Below, piece by piece: positions 23,819 to 32,676 of a DNA stretch of 36,655 bases. Every line of letters begins with the position of its first letter. Within the stretch, counting starts at the first letter, position 1. The stretch is from Planctomycetota bacterium. Lineage in GTDB: Bacteria > Planctomycetota > UBA11346. The translations under genes were made by a program, and so were the position numbers. The stretch covers positions 1-36,655 of the forward strand of contig REDP01000090.1 in NCBI GenBank assembly GCA_007693455.1, written 5' to 3'. The notes beneath the pieces are model-generated. The model saw only the letters and a program-made list of their open reading frames with translations. It had not been told where the DNA came from and ran no database searches.

Positions 23819-25513
23819 TTAGCGACGGTTGCCACGCTCGGCGGCACGCTCTTTGGCTGCCTGGATGGTGCGCTCTTGGGAGCGGAATTCGTCCTTGACC
23901 ATTTCCACTAATGAAAGGACGCGCTCACGTTGGGCTTGGCTGTCGGCCATGGCCTTTTCTATGGTTGGCTGCCACATCTCGTGCTCGCCAAAGCGCCGGA
24001 CGATACGTCGATTGGCTTCAAGCTGCTCATAACTGGAGGGAGACATGGCGAGCAGGTACTGGATATTGGACAGAACCATGCCCTCAACCTGCGCCCCTGG
24101 GCGCCGTACCAGGCTTTCGATTTGGTTAAAAATACGAGCCGCTGCGCGCTGTTTGGAGAGCTCATAATCGTAGACGGCAATACCCGTTTCAATGGTGTAG
24201 TCGCGTGATGAAACCATTTCCATGCGATTGTTGCTGCCAAAGAGCTGGTACACCAGGAGGCGGCGTTCGTCTTTGAGATCGAGTACTAGGCGGGCATTGG
24301 GGTCCACCACAGCTTCAAAGGTGCTAGAGCGGCCACTCCCCTGGCTGCGTCGCGCGCCATCTCCAGCGAGAAGGTTTTGCTGTTCGGCAAGTTGACGGAA
24401 GATGGCGATCTGGATTTCACTGGGACTGGGGTTGACTTCTTGCAGTTCATTTGCGCGGCGAGCTTCTTGTACCCAGTCGGCAACCTCTTGCGTTATGGCG
24501 CGGATTTGTCCATCTTGGTTGCTTCGTCCTAGGCGTTGGAGGTAGGCTTCAACGACTGCGCGGTCGAATTCATTCAGATGCCGGCGCGGCATGGGCCAGC
24601 TGGGAAGACGACGGTCAAGGTCGAAATTCCGCAAGGAGGTTAAGGTGAGGGTGTTGTTTTGGGGTAAGCCATAAAGCATGATTTTGTTGTTGGCGGGATC
24701 TACAACGACAAAATGATTATTGCGTAGGCCTTGTACCCAGGGCTCGGATGCACTGACGGGTATCAATTCCTGTTCCGACTCCATGGACTCCAAAGCTTCT
24801 TCCATGCGCTGGGCGCGTTGTTGCAAAATCAAGTCTCCCCCACCCACTTGTCGTAGGGCACGGATAATATCGTTAAATTGCGGATTGGAGCCAAAAAATG
24901 GCAGACCACGGGGATTTTGATCGGGGATGGTAAGATAGAGTTCTGGCCGATAGTTGCGGTATGCGGCCAATTCGAAGGAGTCTTGGCTAATATTGTAGAC
25001 TAAAATGGTGAAGGTGCTGGGAATGACCAGAAAAAGGTAGTGGCGGCTCAGGGCTGCCTGGACATTGCCATCGTAGGAGAGGCTTTCGTTAAAAAAGGCA
25101 TCCTCGGTGGCAAGCACAGTGCTGCGCTGTTGGGGGAGGAAGTATTGGTACATTTGTCCATACAGTGGCACATTGGATGGTCCACGATCACCCATAAATG
25201 ATCCCGTACGCGCTAAGGGCCAAAAGACATATTCGGGATCATTGCGATCTTGGCGATGGGGGTTGTCGATGACCATGCGAATGTTCATAATGCGATCGAG
25301 ATCGATAAGGAAATTCCACGGTGCGACTTGTCGTAAGGCCTGATCACCGCGGCCTTGGGTCATTTCATAGAGGCGCATGGCTCCAGACGACTCATCAATG
25401 GTTACCAGGCGATTTTGGTTTTCTTCATGCGGTTGGGTTAAGGTAAGGGGGGTGTCCAGGGCACTGGCGCTTGCGCAGAAAACGACAAGGAAGCAGACAA
25501 GGAGAGCGCGCAT
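23819..25513 (-). CDS. Secreted hypothetical protein, 564 residues
   Basis: I do not recognise the family. The start ATG at 25513 has AGGAG about 8 bases upstream and opens a clear signal peptide (MRALLVCFLVVFCASASA, cleavage near ALD), so the protein is exported. Three segments start with similar wording: RLVTIDESSGAMRLYEM, FVVVDPANNKIMLYGL and LVLDLKDERRLLVYQL. Each looks like a beta-strand pair with a 'vvD..n..i.lY.l' pattern, which suggests an internal threefold repeat, possibly of a propeller blade. The C-terminal 90 residues are highly charged and helical (ERVLSLVEMVKDEFRSQERT). Neighbours on this strand are two other genes of different type; no operon can be shown. An envelope role is inferred only from the signal peptide and repeats. 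Confidence 0.75.
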   Translation of the reverse strand: MRALLVCFLVVFCASASALDTPLTLTQPHEENQNRLVTIDESSGAMRLYEMTQGRGDQALRQVAPWNFLIDLDRIMNIRMVIDNPHRQDRNDPEYVFWPLARTGSFMGDRGPSNVPLYGQMYQYFLPQQRSTVLATEDAFFNESLSYDGNVQAALSRHYLFLVIPSTFTILVYNISQDSFELAAYRNYRPELYLTIPDQNPRGLPFFGSNPQFNDIIRALRQVGGGDLILQQRAQRMEEALESMESEQELIPVSASEPWVQGLRNNHFVVVDPANNKIMLYGLPQNNTLTLTSLRNFDLDRRLPSWPMPRRHLNEFDRAVVEAYLQRLGRSNQDGQIRAITQEVADWVQEARRANELQEVNPSPSEIQIAIFRQLAEQQNLLAGDGARRSQGSGRSSTFEAVVDPNARLVLDLKDERRLLVYQLFGSNNRMEMVSSRDYTIETGIAVYDYELSKQRAAARIFNQIESLVRRPGAQVEGMVLSNIQYLLAMSPSSYEQLEANRRIVRRFGEHEMWQPTIEKAMADSQAQRERVLSLVEMVKDEFRSQERTIQAAKERAAERGNRR

Positions 25514-25629
25514 AAAAAACTCCTGGGTTGGGAGCAGTGTGGTCCGCAGACTGCACTGGGATGAGAGAGAGGTGTTACGCATAAAACCGTAGAGGCGTTG
25601 TCGTGGCGAGCATGAGCATCCAGGGCCCC

Positions 25630-26811
25630 TCATGTACTGGGTGGCGGCAAGAGGAAGGTTTCATCGGCCACGCGATTTTGTACCCATTCGACAAAGGCAG
25701 CAAAAGGATAGTGGGCCACGGTAAGGCAGAAGGCACGATCAATGGTGGCGGCGGGGTAGCGGTCCTGCACCAGAATCTCTAGCTGTTGGGCAGGGTGCAG
25801 GTCGACAAAGGTATCGCGATACGAGGGATGCTGGGCCGCGGTATGCAGGCGCAGGGCTAGTTCGCGAAGCTGCAGTAGGATATGCCAGAGTTGCTGCAGG
25901 CGAAAGATCTTCTGCGCTTGGGTTTGGCCCTGCATAAAGGAGAAGAGGTGAGGCGTTTCCCCGATGGCGCCAAGCCAATCAATAATACGGGGGTAGGCGG
26001 CGATTTCATTGGGATCAAGGCTGTCGCGATCGAGATAGTTGATAAAAACCTTTTTGGCAAAGAGTTGGCGAATACGTTCGCGCACCAGTTGTTGGCGTAC
26101 TATCCGACGCTTGGCTTCGGGTAGGTCCTCAAGGGGCTCTTCTTGCTCGCGGCCCAGTGAGGGCTCGCCGGCGGCTTCCTGCCATTGGCGATCGCCACCT
26201 TCGGCACTGGCAATACAGTGAAGTGCGTGGAGGGATAGGCCTTCCTGAGCAGGTGTCCATAATACGTATGGTTTGAGGTCGGGATGATGAAATGGGGGTG
26301 GATCTTTGTGCGTCTGGGCCAGGTGGAGCATCTCGCAGCTACACTCATTGAGCTCATCCAGGGTGATATCGCCCATTCCTGGATACTGGCTAAGCGCATC
26401 GTGGGCCAGATGAAGGCAGGTGGCCAGAAGTAACGGCAAATCTACTGCCGCAATATCCCCATTATCCAGGCCTAAGCAGCAGTGTTCAATGAGCGCTTCG
26501 CGTAGAGGGCTGCGATGCAGGCTGTCGTCATCAATGACGCAGGAAAAGAGCTCTCGCGCCACGGTGTTGTCCGTGTCGGTGGCCAGTGCCTGTTCGGCAT
26601 CAATGCGCGCAAAGGCGGTGTTCACGGTGTCCTGATGCCGCGCCACGATGAGTGGGCGGCGTGCCGCTTCAATCACATGGGCAGTACTGTTATGGGTATC
26701 ACCCGCAGGATTATGGTCAGGAGATGCGTTGGCCATGGGCATACGTACCGAAAAAAGGGTTTGGCTGGGTTTGGCGGTGCCGGAGCGCGATGCACTGATC
26801 TTCCTCTTCAT
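25630..26811 (-). CDS. Hypothetical protein, about 393 residues
   Basis: No family recognised. The frame is open upstream to 26910, with ATG codons at 26811 and 26742; none has a strong ribosome binding site, so the start is uncertain. The protein lacks a signal peptide or transmembrane helix and should be cytoplasmic. It contains three Cys residues near residue 160 (ECSCEML) and a charged helical region (EDLPEAKRRIVRQQLVRERIRQLFAKK, about 230-260). The second half is rich in Gln, Leu and aromatic residues in helical patterns. Codon choice and size match the neighbouring genes, and the frame is long, so it is probably a real gene. It shares the divergent promoter region with argD (26812-26908). 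Confidence 0.6.
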   Translation of the reverse strand: MKRKISASRSGTAKPSQTLFSVRMPMANASPDHNPAGDTHNSTAHVIEAARRPLIVARHQDTVNTAFARIDAEQALATDTDNTVARELFSCVIDDDSLHRSPLREALIEHCCLGLDNGDIAAVDLPLLLATCLHLAHDALSQYPGMGDITLDELNECSCEMLHLAQTHKDPPPFHHPDLKPYVLWTPAQEGLSLHALHCIASAEGGDRQWQEAAGEPSLGREQEEPLEDLPEAKRRIVRQQLVRERIRQLFAKKVFINYLDRDSLDPNEIAAYPRIIDWLGAIGETPHLFSFMQGQTQAQKIFRLQQLWHILLQLRELALRLHTAAQHPSYRDTFVDLHPAQQLEILVQDRYPAATIDRAFCLTVAHYPFAAFVEWVQNRVADETFLLPPPST

Positions 26812-26908
26812 TAAACGCACCCAAGGCCTTTTCTGCAAGTAGTGTATAACCGCAGGCCGCAGGGTGTGTGGTCTTGCGCACTGGCGAATTAGGCCGAGCA
26901 TACTACCC

Positions 26909-28078
26909 ATGGTTCACTCATACCTTACCCCCAACTATCGCCGCAACGACTTGTGTTTTAGCCATGGAGAAGGGGTGTGGCTGCATGCCGAAGATGGTAC
27001 GCGCTATCTCGATGCCCTCTCTGGCATTGCCGTGAACGCCCTGGGCCACGCCCACCCAGCCCTCACTCAAGCCATTCGTGAGCAGGCTGGCCAACTTTTG
27101 CATACGAGTAATATCTTTCGCATAGGGCCGCAGGAGTCACTCGCGCAGACCCTTTGTGAGCATAGCTTTGCCGAGCAAGTATACTTCTGTAACTCGGGGG
27201 CTGAAGGAAATGAAGCGGCCTACAAGGTTGCTCGTTTGTGGAGCAATCAGGTCCATGCTGGGCGCAAGCCGCGTCTCGTGGCGGCGGAGGGGGGCTTTCA
27301 TGGCCGTACCATTGGCGCACTTACGGTGACCGCCAATCCAGCCTATCGCGAGCCCTTTGCCCCCTTGCCTGAGGTGACTTTTGTGCCCTATGGTGATGCC
27401 CAGGCCCTAGCCGATGCCATGGATGATCAGGTGGCAGCTCTGTGGCTTGAGCCGCTTCAGGGAGAGGGCGGCGTGCGTGTTCCCCCCAAAGGCTACCTTG
27501 CCCGCGCCCGCGCTTTGTGTGACCAGCATCAATCACTACTCGTCTTTGATGAGGTGCAAGTGGGCTGTGGCCGCTTGGGCACGCTCTTTGGCTATGAGGG
27601 TGATGGCGTAGTTCCCGATATTATGGTTTTGGCCAAAGGCCTTGGCGGCGGCGTGCCCATTGGTGCGATGCTGGCGCGGCGATCCTTGGGAGAACTCTTG
27701 CAGCCAGGAACCCACGCCAGCACCTTTGGCGGCAACCATCTTGCCTGTGCCGCTGGCTGTGCGGTGCTCAAGGAATTACTGCGCCCTGGATTTTTAACCC
27801 AGGTGCAAGAGCGCGGAGCCCAATTGGCGGCGGGGCTTGAGCGCCTCTTTGCCGGCCGCTGTCGTCAGGTGCGTGGCCGAGGCCTGCTCTGGGGGGTGGC
27901 TTTGGATGAGGCTCCAGGGCCGCTGGTCGCGGCAGCCTTGCAGCAGGGGCTGGTCTGCGGCGCGGCTGGAGATAACGTCCTGCGCCTGGCGCCACCCCTG
28001 ATCATCAGTGAGCGCGAAGTGGAAGAATTACTGCAGCGCCTGGGCGCGGCGTTGGGGAGCTTGACCGCAGGCGCCTGA
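26909..28078 (+). CDS. argD: Acetylornithine aminotransferase
   Basis: PLP aminotransferase of class III that makes N-acetylornithine from N-acetylglutamate semialdehyde in arginine synthesis. The 389-residue protein has GIAVNALGHAHP (39-50), the phosphate-binding NSGAEGNEAA (95-104), GGFHGRT (128-134), LLVFDEVQVGCGR (210-222) with the PLP aspartate D214, and the Schiff-base lysine K243 in LAKGLGGGVPIGA. STFGGNHLAC and RGRGLLWGV follow in typical order. This set and the short length favour ArgD (about 390-400 residues) over longer class III aminotransferases; succinyl-diaminopimelate aminotransferase activity (DapC) is a common second role. The ATG at 26909 begins just before conserved sequence; the upstream start at 26864 is a GC-rich addition without support. 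Weak ribosome binding site. Confidence 0.9.
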   Translation: MVHSYLTPNYRRNDLCFSHGEGVWLHAEDGTRYLDALSGIAVNALGHAHPALTQAIREQAGQLLHTSNIFRIGPQESLAQTLCEHSFAEQVYFCNSGAEGNEAAYKVARLWSNQVHAGRKPRLVAAEGGFHGRTIGALTVTANPAYREPFAPLPEVTFVPYGDAQALADAMDDQVAALWLEPLQGEGGVRVPPKGYLARARALCDQHQSLLVFDEVQVGCGRLGTLFGYEGDGVVPDIMVLAKGLGGGVPIGAMLARRSLGELLQPGTHASTFGGNHLACAAGCAVLKELLRPGFLTQVQERGAQLAAGLERLFAGRCRQVRGRGLLWGVALDEAPGPLVAAALQQGLVCGAAGDNVLRLAPPLIISEREVEELLQRLGAALGSLTAGA

Positions 28079-28160
28079 AGACTACCCTTTCGCCCCTTTT
28101 GAGGTCATCCAACTTCTTCCTTCACCTTCAGTCCGTATACCCCTTACGGGAGCAATTCTC

Positions 28161-29426
28161 ATGGCCACCGCAACCCTGCCCGAATATCTCGCCCCTCTTG
28201 GCGACCTCGGTTCCTTGACCCTGCAACAAGTGCGCTTGCTGCGTCGGGTGTGCGAACACAGCGCCGTTGAGCGGCGCAGCATCCTCGAAGCCTATAAAGC
28301 TGGGCAGCTCAGCGGCGTTCCACAGGGCATTTGTGCCTACGCTTTGGATTTTATTGCCGACGCCGACGAGGCCCTTGCCGCAAGTAAAGATCCCCTGGCC
28401 CAGGCAGTCTTAGGGCTGGCGTATATCAGTGTCGGTGAGCTTGAAGACGCAGAAAGGCTCCTCCGTAGTGCCGCAGGGAAGCGCGAAGATGCGCAGCTAG
28501 AGTTGGCGCGACTGCTTATTGATGCACAAAGCCTTGATGCCGCTGAAGCCGTTATCAAGGATATTGGTGATGGCCCCGATGCCGAATTTATCCGCGGCCG
28601 CCTCGAAGAAGCTCAGGGCAATACCGAGCGTGCCATTGGGCATTTTGAGGCAGCTCTCGAACAGGAACCCGAACACGTTGATGCCGCCTTCAAATTGGGC
28701 GTGTTGCTGGATCGCATAGGCGATGATGACATGGCTATAGAATACTACTTGGTATGCTCGGATGCGGCCCCGCCGTACCTTCCAGGGGTGATCAATCTCG
28801 GTATTTTGTATGATGAACGTGGTGAAAGCAATGCTGCCATCGACTGTTTCCGTCAGGTTTTGGCTCACAATGCGGCAAACCGCCGCGCCCGCATGCTCCT
28901 GCGCGATGCCAAAGCCTCCCGCACCATGTACTATGACGAGCATGAAGAGCGTCAACGAGAGCAGCAAGCCAGCATTTTCAAGACTCCCGTCAATGATTTT
29001 GAATTATCGGTTCGCTCGCGGAATTGCCTGGCAAAGATGAATATTTTTACCTTGGGTGATTTGGTCTCCATTACCGAAACCGAGATGCTCAACTATAAGA
29101 ATTTCGGCGAAACCTCGCTCAAAGAGGTGCAAGAAATGCTTGATGCACGTGGCCTGCGCCTGGGCTACTTGCGTGACGATGATGAGCGTGGATTTAATAA
29201 AGCCGACCAAAAAACCTTGGCGGAAACTATCGAGCGCATGGAATTGTCCTCGAAAACAGTGCAGGTATTAGAGCGTCTCGGGGTTGGCAAAATCGGCGAT
29301 CTGCTGGGGTATACCGATGTTGATTTGTACCGTGTGGCAGGTTCTGGGCAAAGTGTGGTGCAGGAGCTCTCCACTGCACTCGGTGCCTACGGCCTCAGCC
29401 TGCCCCAGCCAGAAATCAAAGACTAG
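28161..29426 (+). CDS. TPR protein with two RNA polymerase alpha-CTD-like domains
   Basis: The 421-residue protein has a helical N-terminus and TPR-like hairpins (about 75-250, e.g. AQLELARLLIDAQSLDAAEAVI and VINLGILYDERGESNAAIDCFRQVL). Two helix-hairpin-helix domains follow. The first (279-335: LSVRSRNCLAKMNIFTLGDLVSITETEML...NFGETSL) is unmistakably like RNA polymerase alpha-CTD. The second (358-415) is a diverged copy (ELSSKTVQVLERLGVGKIGDLLGYT). The alpha-CTD binds UP-element DNA and activators, so this protein could bind DNA or other transcription proteins while the TPR holds partners. It is not the polymerase alpha subunit, whose N-terminal dimerisation domain is absent. Such fusions are characteristic of planctomycetes. 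GGGAG upstream of the ATG at 28161 supports this start. It is followed after 5 bases by the ligase-like gene. Confidence 0.87.
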   Translation: MATATLPEYLAPLGDLGSLTLQQVRLLRRVCEHSAVERRSILEAYKAGQLSGVPQGICAYALDFIADADEALAASKDPLAQAVLGLAYISVGELEDAERLLRSAAGKREDAQLELARLLIDAQSLDAAEAVIKDIGDGPDAEFIRGRLEEAQGNTERAIGHFEAALEQEPEHVDAAFKLGVLLDRIGDDDMAIEYYLVCSDAAPPYLPGVINLGILYDERGESNAAIDCFRQVLAHNAANRRARMLLRDAKASRTMYYDEHEERQREQQASIFKTPVNDFELSVRSRNCLAKMNIFTLGDLVSITETEMLNYKNFGETSLKEVQEMLDARGLRLGYLRDDDERGFNKADQKTLAETIERMELSSKTVQVLERLGVGKIGDLLGYTDVDLYRVAGSGQSVVQELSTALGAYGLSLPQPEIKD

Positions 29427-29431
29427 CGATT

Positions 29432-30121
29432 ATGGCCGGATTCCGCGAGCCGGATCCGGCAGTGGTCCAGGCTCACCCAGGCGGTAGTGATGACCCTTTG
29501 GGTGAATCCGTTCTGGATCCACAGCAGTCCTGGTGCCGCATCTTTGAACCCAAAGATGTGCGGGTTGTTATTGGTCGCCACCAGAACGTGCATCGGGAAG
29601 TTTTGGTGGCGTCCTGTCAACAGGATGGTGTGCCCATTCATCGTCGGGTAAGCGGAGGAGGGGCAGTCGTGTTAGCCCCAGGCATGCTGGTGCTTGCCTT
29701 GCGCCTCCACACGACTGCCATGGCTGTCGATCGAAGTTTGTGTCACATCGCCCATGCCGTGTGCCAGGCCATTCAATCAGCCGGCGGTCCTCGTTGTCAG
29801 GTGTGTGGGCATGGGGACGTGGCAGTTGGCGAAGAGGACGGTATGCGCAAGGTTCTCGGCGCCAGTATCCGCCAGCGCCGTCATACCTTGTATTATCTTG
29901 GGGTGCTTTTGGTGGCGGATGCGGTGCCATTGATGGAGCGCTATCTGCTGCCCCCCAGTCGCCGGCCCGACTACCGTGGCAATCGTGATCACGCCGCCTT
30001 TTGCACTAACCTTGCTTGCCATGGCCTCACAACCTCCTCCTTGGCAGCGCAGTTACGAGGTTATATTGAAGATAATCAGCCCCACCTATTGGCGGCTGAC
30101 AACAATGCATGTTCAACGTAA
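29432..30121 (+). CDS. Lipoate-protein ligase A / LipM-like transferase
   Basis: The 229-residue protein belongs to the biotin/lipoate ligase fold. HRRVSGGGAVVLAPGML (70-86) is the RR.SGGG.V family motif. GHGDVAVG (126-133) with KVLGAS (139-144) gives the expected order, K139 being the catalytic lysine in the family's 'gkKisG.a'. It would attach lipoate or move octanoyl to proteins such as GcvH and 2-oxoacid dehydrogenase E2 subunits; gcvT elsewhere in the window fits a lipoyl requirement. It begins 5 bases after the TPR-alpha-CTD gene without a clear ribosome binding site and may depend on coupling. Length (about 230) is shorter than classic LplA (about 340) and closer to LipM/LipB-type or truncated ligases. 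Substrate choice is undecided. Confidence 0.8.
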   Translation: MAGFREPDPAVVQAHPGGSDDPLGESVLDPQQSWCRIFEPKDVRVVIGRHQNVHREVLVASCQQDGVPIHRRVSGGGAVVLAPGMLVLALRLHTTAMAVDRSLCHIAHAVCQAIQSAGGPRCQVCGHGDVAVGEEDGMRKVLGASIRQRRHTLYYLGVLLVADAVPLMERYLLPPSRRPDYRGNRDHAAFCTNLACHGLTTSSLAAQLRGYIEDNQPHLLAADNNACST

Positions 30122-30186
30122 CCTTCTCCATCGGCTGCGCGTGAGCCTGGCAGGGACAATTTTATCCGTTCAAGGAGTGTTTCATT

Positions 30187-31149
30187 ATGCGTCAAGTAGC
30201 GATTATCGGATCTGGGCCTGCTGGTTATACGGCAGCTATCTACAATGCCCGAGCCAATCTGGAACCAGTTTTGTTCACGGGTGAGCAGGCTGGAGGCCAG
30301 CTCACTACCACCACCGATGTGGAAAACTTCCCGGGCTTCCCCGAAGGAATTATGGGTCCAGAGCTGATGACTCGCATGGAGCAGCAAGCAACCCGATTTG
30401 GCACGACGGTAAAAATGGGCTGCACGGTGACTTCCATCGAAAAGGGCGACGATGGCGCCTTTACCGTTACTTGGGATGATTTGTACCAGGGAAGTCAAGA
30501 GAGTGAGCGCTTTCAGGCGGTGATCATTGCCACTGGCGCTAGCGCTCGTTACTTGGGCCTGCCAGGAGAGAAAGATTTTCTCGATGGCAGCGGCGGCAAG
30601 ACCGGCCTGACGGCCTGCGCTACCTGTGATGGCGCCTTTTACCGTGATGTACCAGTATGCGTGGTAGGTGGCGGCGATACCGCTGCCGAAGAAGCAACCT
30701 TCCTCACCAAGTTTGCCAGCACCGTCTACCTGATCCATCGTCGCGATGAGCTGCGTGCGAGTAAAGTCATGGCAGATCGCGTCCTTGCCCAGGAGAAGGT
30801 GCAGCCGATCTGGAATAGCGAGATTACCGAATACATCACTGATGATAATGGCAAAATGCGTGCCGTAGGCTTGCGTAATCGTGAAACAGGCGAGACCTCC
30901 GAACTCGAAATCAAAGGGGTATTTATGGCCATAGGCCATACCCCCAACACCGGCTTCCTCAAAGGCACTGGGGTTGTTACCGATGACAGTGGCTATATTG
31001 AGGTGGAAGGTGGGTGTCGCACCAGTGTGCCAGGCCTATTTGCCGCTGGCGATGTCCGTGATCATACCTATCGTCAAGCGGTAACCGCTGCTGGTATGGG
31101 CTGCATGGCAGCGATCGAAGCAGAACGTTATATCGAAGGCGGCGAATAG
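30187..31149 (+). CDS. trxB: Thioredoxin-disulfide reductase
   Basis: FAD enzyme that passes electrons from NADPH to thioredoxin. The 320-residue protein has [10 protein letters not shown] (8-17) for FAD, the redox pair C144-x-x-C147 in [14 protein letters not shown]-binding [10 protein letters not shown] (about 160-169) and HRRDELRAS, and the C-terminal FAD motif [23 protein letters not shown]. The length is normal for the low-molecular-weight TrxB. An AAGGAG ribosome binding site lies 8-9 bases upstream of the ATG, the best in this stretch. A perfect hairpin (31138-31163) covers its stop codon. The gene after it encodes a protein kinase, with a 57-base gap and possible RNA structure. Thioredoxin itself is not in the window. 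Confidence 0.95.
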   Translation: MRQVAIIGSGPAGYTAAIYNARANLEPVLFTGEQAGGQLTTTTDVENFPGFPEGIMGPELMTRMEQQATRFGTTVKMGCTVTSIEKGDDGAFTVTWDDLYQGSQESERFQAVIIATGASARYLGLPGEKDFLDGSGGKTGLTACATCDGAFYRDVPVCVVGGGDTAAEEATFLTKFASTVYLIHRRDELRASKVMADRVLAQEKVQPIWNSEITEYITDDNGKMRAVGLRNRETGETSELEIKGVFMAIGHTPNTGFLKGTGVVTDDSGYIEVEGGCRTSVPGLFAAGDVRDHTYRQAVTAAGMGCMAAIEAERYIEGGE

Positions 31150-31163
31150 CAGCGTTCGCCGCC
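31138..31163 (+). other. Perfect 9-bp hairpin over the trxB stop, alternative pairing to kinase SD
   Basis: GGCGGCGAA (31138-31146) pairs perfectly with TTCGCCGCC (31155-31163) around an 8-base loop that includes the trxB stop codon. The same TTCGCCG also pairs with CGGCGAA (31191-31197), directly adjoining the AAAGGA ribosome binding site of the kinase gene. A separate GCCCC/GGGGC stem (31166-31170/31178-31182) sits between. The two long pairings are mutually exclusive. Confidence 0.6.
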
Positions 31164-31206
31164 AGGCCCCCTTGGCTGGGGCATAGTGAACGGCGAAAGG
31201 ACCATT

Positions 31207-32649
31207 GTGCCCTCGGTAGTCATTATCTGTCCGCGCTGTCACCGACATGTCCACCTGCGCCAAGCGCGGGTGGGGCAGGTGCAATGTCCCCATTGTGGGC
31301 ACCGTTGGGTTCCTCGGCGCAGTCATCTCGCGCCGCTGCAGCCAGGCGGAGATAAACGCCGTTTGAACACCGTGTCCTTAAGCGCACCGCCCCAGCCTTC
31401 GCCAGTAGGGCCTCCTGCCGCCGATCCAGACTCCCCCATTGACGCTGCCACCAACGCCGAAAGTAGCCAGCGTTCGGCTCGTACTCGTGCACGAATGCGC
31501 GTGCGAGACGTCCTTGAGCAAAGTGTCTCCGATGCCCCTGCAGATGTTCCTGCGCCTGCCGCGCCATCATCGGAACTGGGATTGCTGGACGCTTTGGTGC
31601 AGGCCGACCAAGATGCTGCGGCACAGTCTCGCCCCCCATCATCACAGTCGCCCACACGTCAGCCATCGCCGCGGCCACGCGTCCGCATGGCCCCGCCCCA
31701 AAGCAGCAAGCCCGAATCGCAACGCTTTTGGCGGGCCCAGCAAGACCCACTGGTGGGCAAAGAGATGCGGGGTTTACGCATCGAACGTAAAATCGGCGAA
31801 GGCGGTATGGGTGCAGTCTACGAAGCAATCCAACTCAGTCTCGAGCGCAAGGTGGCCTTGAAGGTGCTCAATCCGCGCTTGCGTGGCGATGCATCCTTTA
31901 TCGCCAAACTGGAAGCCGAAGCCAAAATACTCGCCCGTATCAACCACAATAATATCCTCCATGTCTATGATTTCGGTGAGGACACTACGGTTTCCATATA
32001 TTTTATGGTTATGGAATATGTTGACGGCTCCGATCTTACTGAGCTGCTGCAACGCCGTGGCCGACTCGGACAAGTAGAGGCCTTGGAGATTATTCGCCAA
32101 GCAGCCTTGGGCCTGGATGCCGCGGCCCAAAATGGCATTATTCATCGCGACCTCAAACCCGATAATATTATGATCAGCAAGGAAGGTGTTTGTAAGGTCT
32201 CCGATTTCGGACTTGCTACCGATATCAGTATTGGCACGGGCGATGCCGCTGCGCGCGTTGGTACTCCAGCTTTTATGAGCCCAGAACAGTGCCAGGGCTT
32301 GCCCTTGGATGTACGTTCCGACGTTTACTCATTAGGTTGCACCGCTTATGTGGCCCTCACGGGACATCTTCCCTTTGAAGGTGAAAGTCCCATGGACATT
32401 ATGATTCAGCAGCGCACGACGCCGCCGCCACTGGTTGGCCAGGATCGCCCAGGTATCGATAGTGAGGCAGAGGCGGTGGTGCAACGGATGATGGCAAAAA
32501 ATCCCCAAGACCGTTATCCGAGCATGGCCGCTGTAGCCGAATCTCTCAAGGCTTTGGTGGAACGCCTGCTCAATGATCCGAGTGGGGGTACGGCGCCCCC
32601 AACGGCGGAAATGACCCCAGATCTTCCGAGTTGGCTCAACGAAGAATAA
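31207..32649 (+). CDS. Ser/Thr protein kinase with N-terminal zinc ribbon
   Basis: The 480-residue protein begins with a zinc-ribbon (MJ0042-like) module, CPRC near residue 8 and CPHCG near 27, followed by a long Pro/Ala/Ser-rich linker (about 45-175). The kinase domain follows: glycine loop GEGGMGAV (about 197-204), catalytic lysine in VALKVL, HRDLKPDN (313-320), DFGLAT (about 333-338) and MSPEQC. This is a Hanks-type kinase close to PknB/Stk families. There is no transmembrane helix, so unlike PknB it is cytoplasmic. The GTG at 31207 has AAAGGA 5 bases upstream; an in-frame GTG at 31186 is possible. The C-terminal tail ends PSWLNEE. The zinc ribbon could sense metal or redox state, or bind protein or nucleic acid. 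The trxB neighbour is suggestive of redox control, not proof. Confidence 0.9.
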   Translation: MPSVVIICPRCHRHVHLRQARVGQVQCPHCGHRWVPRRSHLAPLQPGGDKRRLNTVSLSAPPQPSPVGPPAADPDSPIDAATNAESSQRSARTRARMRVRDVLEQSVSDAPADVPAPAAPSSELGLLDALVQADQDAAAQSRPPSSQSPTRQPSPRPRVRMAPPQSSKPESQRFWRAQQDPLVGKEMRGLRIERKIGEGGMGAVYEAIQLSLERKVALKVLNPRLRGDASFIAKLEAEAKILARINHNNILHVYDFGEDTTVSIYFMVMEYVDGSDLTELLQRRGRLGQVEALEIIRQAALGLDAAAQNGIIHRDLKPDNIMISKEGVCKVSDFGLATDISIGTGDAAARVGTPAFMSPEQCQGLPLDVRSDVYSLGCTAYVALTGHLPFEGESPMDIMIQQRTTPPPLVGQDRPGIDSEAEAVVQRMMAKNPQDRYPSMAAVAESLKALVERLLNDPSGGTAPPTAEMTPDLPSWLNEE

Positions 32650-32676
32650 AAAATGCCGCCTATGCATAAGCGGCAT
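32648..32676 (-). terminator. Rho-independent-like terminator for the H1-like gene
   Basis: Read on the minus strand, ATGCCGC (32676-32670) and GCGGCAT (32659-32653) form a stem around TTATGCATAG (the inner TATGCATA can extend it), followed by a T-run (32653-32648, six Ts). This is 50 bases past the H1-like gene stop, as expected for an intrinsic terminator. It abuts the kinase stop on the other strand and can serve both genes. Confidence 0.75.

Noticed and set aside
30076-30939. 287-residue minus-strand open frame antisense to trxB
   Set aside because: trxB is unambiguous with CATCDG and a strong ribosome binding site, so this is a shadow.
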